The notes beneath the pieces were generated by a model. That model saw only the letters and a program-made list of their open reading frames with translations, ran no database searches and had not been told where the DNA came from. The translations under genes and the position numbers were made by a program. From positions 1 through 10,839 of the forward strand of contig JACRMO010000075.1 in assembly GCA_016214925.1 (NCBI GenBank): a stretch of DNA of 10,839 nucleotides. Reading direction: 5' to 3'. This stretch comes from Gammaproteobacteria bacterium (GTDB lineage: Bacteria > Pseudomonadota > Gammaproteobacteria > Thiohalobacterales > Thiohalobacteraceae). Shown one piece after another: positions 7,755 to 10,839 of the stretch (position 1 is its first letter; each line of letters starts with the position of its first letter).

Positions 7755-7786
7755 ATGAGCGGTTACACAGAATTATTTACAGGCTC
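7755..7786 (-). repeat. IS right terminal inverted repeat
   Basis: Ends TTTACAGGCTC on the + strand, complementary to the left end. It lies 4 bases past the old transposase stop, as is normal for compact IS256-type elements. Confidence 0.93.
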
Positions 7787-7794
7787 GACCAGTG
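7787..7794. repeat. Target site duplication, right copy
   Basis: GACCAGTG, identical to 6862-6869, directly outside the right terminal repeat. Joining the two flanks at this octamer reconstructs the pre-insertion site. Confidence 0.95.
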
Positions 7795-7946
7795 CAATCG
7801 CTTGCTTCTATCGTTCTCTGAGATTTGACTTTACCCGCCCTGCATCGTCCACCCCGCTCATTCCTCTATATGGCCACATATCCGGCATTAATGATGTATA
7901 AACTATTCACTTAGTAATACTGGATTTCATGTAACATACTCGAATC

Positions 7947-7952
7947 TATAAT
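7947..7952 (+). promoter_or_regulatory. Candidate -10 box for the FkbM gene
   Basis: TATAAT is a consensus -10 hexamer lying 16 bases before the FkbM ATG, within an AT-rich stretch (about 7870-7968). No good -35 hexamer is found 16-18 bases upstream. Use of this site would leave a leader of only about 10 bases, and there is no clear Shine-Dalgarno, so the promoter may lie further upstream. Confidence 0.3.
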
Positions 7953-7968
7953 CAGACGGCAGATAAAC

Positions 7969-9396
7969 ATGCCTCCAAATATCACCCTAAAACTTGTAGA
8001 TGGTGTGCACATCGTTGTACCTGACTCTCTGGATCTGATTACCACCTATGTCTTGCGTGAGCAAGGGGATTGGTTCGAGGACGAAATCAAGTTTCTAAGA
8101 CACTTGATCCAACCTGGACAGAGGGTTATCGATATCGGCGCTAACTACGGAGTATACACCCTCGCAATGGCCAAGCTAGTTGGTCCGACCGGAAGCGTAT
8201 GGGCCTTTGAGCCCGCATCAAATACCGCAGACCTACTTGCTACTAGTATCGCCACCAACAACTTCAGCCATGTGATGCTTGTGCGTAGCGCACTCTCAAA
8301 CACGACAGGAACAGCACAATTATCACTAAATGAAAACTCAGAACTTAATGAACTAGTACGCGGCGAACAGTTCATGGGGGCGAGTGAAACCGTACCACTC
8401 GTGACTCTTGATGCCTCCATGGACAGCTATGGCTGGAAAGGCATCGATTTCATGAAAATCGATGCTGAAGGAGAGGAGACCAACATCCTGCGCGGGGGGC
8501 GCAATTTCCTCACTTCTGAATCGCCTCTAATCCAATACGAAATTAAAGCGGGCGATGAGTTTCACCTGGATCTAGTGCGGCAGTTTTCTGCACTCGGATA
8601 TCAATCCTACCGTCTTGTGCCCGGACTTAATTTGTTGATTCCTTTTGATGATGAAGTGGCCGCAGATGGGTACTTGCTCAATCTATTCTGTTGCAAACCA
8701 GATAGAGCTGCCCACCTTGCTACGCAGGGGTTCCTAGTTAAGGCGGCAGCCAACATATCTTCATTGAACAAATTCGACGTTAGCCATATTTCGAATAAGT
8801 CGGTTGGCTATGACAAGTATGGATGGCAAGAGACGCTAGTGAAATTGCCTTATGGCAAGGTGCTTTCAGAGACTTGGGTGAAAATGATGGCAAATAGTCA
8901 GAGCAATGAAGTTGAGGAGTCTCTATTTCTTTATTCCCTCTCTCGAGATACATCATTGCCGATCGCTGAACGCTTTGCTGCCCTCGAAGCCAGTTATTTG
9001 AAACTTAAGCATCTATGTGAAACTCAGCCCGTATATCTGCGCCTATCCAGCTTGGCTCGTGTGGCACGAGACTACGGAGCTCGCTCAGTCGCAGTAAATG
9101 CACTCGGACAGCTATGTAACACGATTTTCCAGCAACGCCAGGTGAACCCCGTCGAGCCATTTCTCGCGCCTGGAGAGCGTTTCGATTCCGTATCTCCCCA
9201 TAACCAGAACTCAATAGGAAACTGGATTGCGGCAGCCGCACTTGAAGAATTGGAGAGGAATCAGACCTTTTCTTCATATTACTCTGGGATGTCGAGCATG
9301 CAGCGTCTCGAGCTCATCCATAATATCGGCCTTGGGGGTGACGAAATGCAGCGCCGCCTTATTCTGACTAGGCAACGTTTTGGGGCCGTGAAATGA
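7969..9396 (+). CDS. FkbM-family SAM methyltransferase with C-terminal extension
   Basis: A 475-aa protein. The N-terminal half (about 30-235) is an FkbM-type class I methyltransferase: SAM-binding motif I IDIGANYGVYT (54-64), the acidic loop WAFEPAS (78-84), then VTLDASMD (145-152) and FMKIDAEGEETNILRG (161-176), the family's characteristic metal/substrate-side motif. FkbM enzymes typically O-methylate sugars or other hydroxyls in polysaccharide, glycolipid or natural-product pathways. Residues about 245-475 are not needed for that fold. They look mostly helical (SLARVARDYGARSVAVNALGQL, WIAAAALEELERN) and resemble the tail of some FkbM proteins found near glycan or flagellin-modification genes, though I cannot name a domain. 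No signal peptide or membrane segment is evident. The codons are clearly AT-richer than in polA or cstA, suggesting transfer. It has no glycan-gene partners in the window, so the substrate is unknown. Confidence 0.92.
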   Translation: MPPNITLKLVDGVHIVVPDSLDLITTYVLREQGDWFEDEIKFLRHLIQPGQRVIDIGANYGVYTLAMAKLVGPTGSVWAFEPASNTADLLATSIATNNFSHVMLVRSALSNTTGTAQLSLNENSELNELVRGEQFMGASETVPLVTLDASMDSYGWKGIDFMKIDAEGEETNILRGGRNFLTSESPLIQYEIKAGDEFHLDLVRQFSALGYQSYRLVPGLNLLIPFDDEVAADGYLLNLFCCKPDRAAHLATQGFLVKAAANISSLNKFDVSHISNKSVGYDKYGWQETLVKLPYGKVLSETWVKMMANSQSNEVEESLFLYSLSRDTSLPIAERFAALEASYLKLKHLCETQPVYLRLSSLARVARDYGARSVAVNALGQLCNTIFQQRQVNPVEPFLAPGERFDSVSPHNQNSIGNWIAAAALEELERNQTFSSYYSGMSSMQRLELIHNIGLGGDEMQRRLILTRQRFGAVK

Positions 9397-9400
9397 GTGC

Positions 9401-9934
9401 TTGAATGGTGGTTGTATGGGTTTGTCGTTATTTCCTAACAGTTGTATACGCGTCCCCGTATGCCGCCAGCTTTGGCAGACGATTGAAAACTGCATCGGCT
9501 TGCTCACAACACTCAGACAGATACATGCGCTGGTGAAGCGAGGCTTCAGGCATGCTCGTTCGCGCTCTTTGACCTCGAACATTTCAAGTCGGTCAATGAC
9601 AGCTACGGACATATCGTTGGCGACCATGTGTTGACTGCCATGGTGAGCTATGTCAAAACCTGTCTCAGACGCTATGACCGGATATTCTGCTACGGCGGCG
9701 ATGGGCTTCTGATCTCTCTACCCAATTCGGATTTGCAGGCCGCGAAGGCCGTGATGGAACGCATTCGCAGAGGACTTGCGACCCGACGCCGGTGCATGCT
9801 GGAGATACGCCTATTCTGGTCACGGCATCCTTTTGCATCGCCCCGCTATCGAGGAATCCATCGACGGCGCAGATCGTGCGCTCTATTCCGCCAAGCAGGC
9901 CTGCCGCGATTGCGTGCTGGTCTGGGGACATTGA
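9401..9934 (+). pseudogene. Frameshifted GGDEF diguanylate cyclase remnant
   Basis: A GGDEF domain (c-di-GMP synthesis) is readable only by joining frames. One frame, open from 9487 after a TGA, carries CSFALFDLEHFKSVNDSYGH, then GDHVL and CYGGDGLLISLPN (up to about 9780). A second frame gives PTPVHAGDTPILVTASFCIAP (about 9783-9848), consistent with loss of one C near 9781-9784. A third frame from 9851 gives EESIDGADRALYSAKQACRD and ends at TGA 9932-9934. The order and spacing match the DGC fold except for a few missing residues before EESID. Further upstream, LLTTLRQIHALVKR (9501-9540 region) may be the degraded DPLTGLxxR start in another frame. The signature is also mutated: GGDGL replaces GG(D/E)EF, losing the catalytic Glu. 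No N-terminal sensor domain is left. It resembles DgcZ-type cyclases most, by eye. Clearly non-functional. Confidence 0.87.
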
Positions 9935-9995
9935 TTCGTAAAATCATAATATAGGGACGGATTTGTTTTTCCTCGCAACCCAGAAACCAAACTCT

Positions 9996-10706
9996 TCACT
10001 CCCCCAAATACGCTTGCCGCACCTTCGGGTTGTCGATCAGATTCTGCGCGCTATCGGTCAGCGTGATAGCACCGCTTTCCATGACGTAACCGCGACTACA
10101 CGTTTGCAGCGCGAGGCGCGCGTTCTGTTCGACCAGCAGCAGGGTCACGCCTTGTTCGGCGATGAAGCGGATGGTCTCGAAGATCTTCTGCGCCATGAGC
10201 GGGGCGAGACCCATGCTGGGTTCGTCGAGGAGCAGGAGTTTGGGACGGCTCATCATGGCACGGCCGATGGCGAGCATTTGCTGTTCGCCGCCGGACAATA
10301 ATCCCGCTGCCTGGGTCTTACGTTCGGCGAGGCGCGGGAACAGTTCGAACACTCGATCCAAATCCTTGCGCACTTCGGTGTGATCGCGGCGCGCATAGGC
10401 ACCCATATCGAGATTCTCGGCCACGCTCAGGCGGCTGAACACACCGCGGCCTTCCGGCACTAGCGCGACGCCATGACGTACAATTTCGTGCGACGGTTTG
10501 CGTGTGAGCGATGCGCCTTCGAACTGCACGGTGCCGGCGGCGGGTGGCAGTAGACCGACGAGCGCCTTGAGCAATGTAGTCTTGCCCGCGCCGTTGGCGC
10601 CGATCAGACAGACTTGCTCACCCTGACGCAACTCCAAACTCACATGATGCACTGCGTGGATATTGCCGTAGGCCACCGAGAGATCACGCACTTCAAGTTG
10701 ATTCAC
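9996..10706 (-). CDS. livF: ABC importer ATPase LivF (branched-chain amino acids)
   Basis: A 236-aa cytoplasmic nucleotide-binding subunit of a branched-chain amino-acid type ABC importer (E. coli LivF has 237 aa). Visible motifs: Walker A GANGAGKT (36-43), ALVPEGRGVFSRLSVAENL around the Q-loop side (81-99), signature LSGGEQQ (137-143), Walker B LLLLDEP (157-163), and LLLVEQNARLAL (189-200), in which the usual switch His is Gln, as is normal in this subfamily. The frame is open further upstream, but the real start is the GTG at 10704-10706, which overlaps the livG stop in a GTGA junction and gives the standard N-terminus (QLEVRDLSVAYG). It partners LivG, the permeases LivH/LivM and a periplasmic binding protein, presumably off the right edge. 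Related systems import urea or short amides, so the substrate is inferred. Confidence 0.95.
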   Translation of the reverse strand: MNQLEVRDLSVAYGNIHAVHHVSLELRQGEQVCLIGANGAGKTTLLKALVGLLPPAAGTVQFEGASLTRKPSHEIVRHGVALVPEGRGVFSRLSVAENLDMGAYARRDHTEVRKDLDRVFELFPRLAERKTQAAGLLSGGEQQMLAIGRAMMSRPKLLLLDEPSMGLAPLMAQKIFETIRFIAEQGVTLLLVEQNARLALQTCSRGYVMESGAITLTDSAQNLIDNPKVRQAYLGE

Positions 10707-10839
10707 GCCGCGTCCCCACCCAACTCTCCACCCAGATAGGCGGCGATGACGCGCGGGTCGTTCTGTACTTCGCGCGGCGCGCCTTCGGCGATCTTCTCGC
10801 CGAAATCCAGCACGGCGATGCGATCGCACAGACCCATCA
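10703..10839 (-). CDS. livG: ABC importer ATPase LivG, 3' end only
   Basis: The last 44 codons of the preceding gene are visible; the rest is beyond the window edge. The sequence MGLCDRIAVLDFGEKIAEG followed by PREVQNDPRVIAAYLG is the standard LivG C-terminus, with the conserved post-H-loop strand and the AYLG element that also ends LivF. The tail is slightly extended (GELGGDAA). Its TGA at 10703-10705 overlaps the livF GTG by 4 bases, consistent with a livG-livF operon. Confidence 0.92.
   Translation of the reverse strand, partial: MGLCDRIAVLDFGEKIAEGAPREVQNDPRVIAAYLGGELGGDAA

Larger units (their letters stand above)
6870..7786 (+). mobile_element. IS256-family insertion sequence, deletion derivative
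   Basis: A 917-bp element bounded by 32-bp imperfect terminal inverted repeats (6870-6901 and 7755-7786). The outer 12 bases GAGCCTGTAAAT are identical in both, followed by a diverged stretch and then shared TGTGTAAC and GCTCAT. A perfect 8-bp direct duplication GACCAGTG flanks it, so the boundaries are exact. Full-length relatives are about 1.3 kb; this copy has lost roughly 400 bp from inside its transposase gene. The ends are intact, so it could still be mobilised in trans by a related transposase, but it is not autonomous. It sits between ybdD and the FkbM gene without disrupting either. Confidence 0.96.

Noticed and set aside
9401..9634. A 77-codon ORF after the FkbM gene as a separate small gene
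   Set aside because: Its 3' half lies over the GGDEF motif FDLEHFKSVND in another frame; it is part of the decayed cyclase, not an independent gene.
10707..10829. Upstream extension of livF by 41 codons
   Set aside because: The extension is Arg-rich, overlaps the recognisable livG C-terminus in another frame, and the GTG at the livG stop gives the normal LivF length.

Overview
The window looks like the chromosome of a GC-rich gammaproteobacterium. PolA is close to the E. coli enzyme over its full length. A DUF2782 protein sits beside polA, as it does in Pseudomonas and relatives, and cstA is followed by a ybdD-type gene. I cannot name the genus from sequence alone.

Layout. (a) Positions 1-277 hold no gene I can support. 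(b) 278-3007 (-) is a complete polA with all three enzymatic modules. (c) Divergent from it, 3161-4269 (+) is a two-gene unit: a LOG/TIGR00730 nucleotide-monophosphate phosphoribohydrolase and a secreted DUF2782 protein, joined by a 4-base GTGA overlap. (d) 4287-4442 is a 156-bp hairpin-forming element with perfect 35-bp inverted arms, placed just before cstA. (e) 4498-6785 (+) is cstA plus a ybdD/yjiX-type gene (1-base TGATG overlap), a carbon-starvation peptide/pyruvate uptake unit. (f) 6786-9995 is an accessory block between two core units. It contains a 917-bp IS256-family deletion derivative (32-bp imperfect terminal repeats, perfect 8-bp target duplication GACCAGTG, dead transposase), an AT-richer FkbM-type methyltransferase gene with a long C-terminal extension, and a frameshifted remnant of a GGDEF diguanylate cyclase. 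(g) 9996-10839 (-) is livF plus the 3' end of livG, the two ATPases of a branched-chain amino-acid type ABC importer; the rest of that operon lies beyond the right edge.

How the genes work together. polA, LOG-DUF2782, cstA-ybdD and livGF are intact and look like core housekeeping or nutrient-uptake functions. The 6.8-10.0 kb interval is where accessory DNA has arrived and decayed: an inactive IS, a possibly transferred sugar/glycan-type O-methyltransferase, and a dead c-di-GMP gene. I found no CRISPR array, tRNA, rRNA, toxin-antitoxin pair or recognisable defence system. The items most worth a second look are the perfect inverted-repeat element before cstA, the doubly deleted IS256 copy, and the unassigned C-terminal half of the FkbM protein. 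I see no convincing new multi-gene system.
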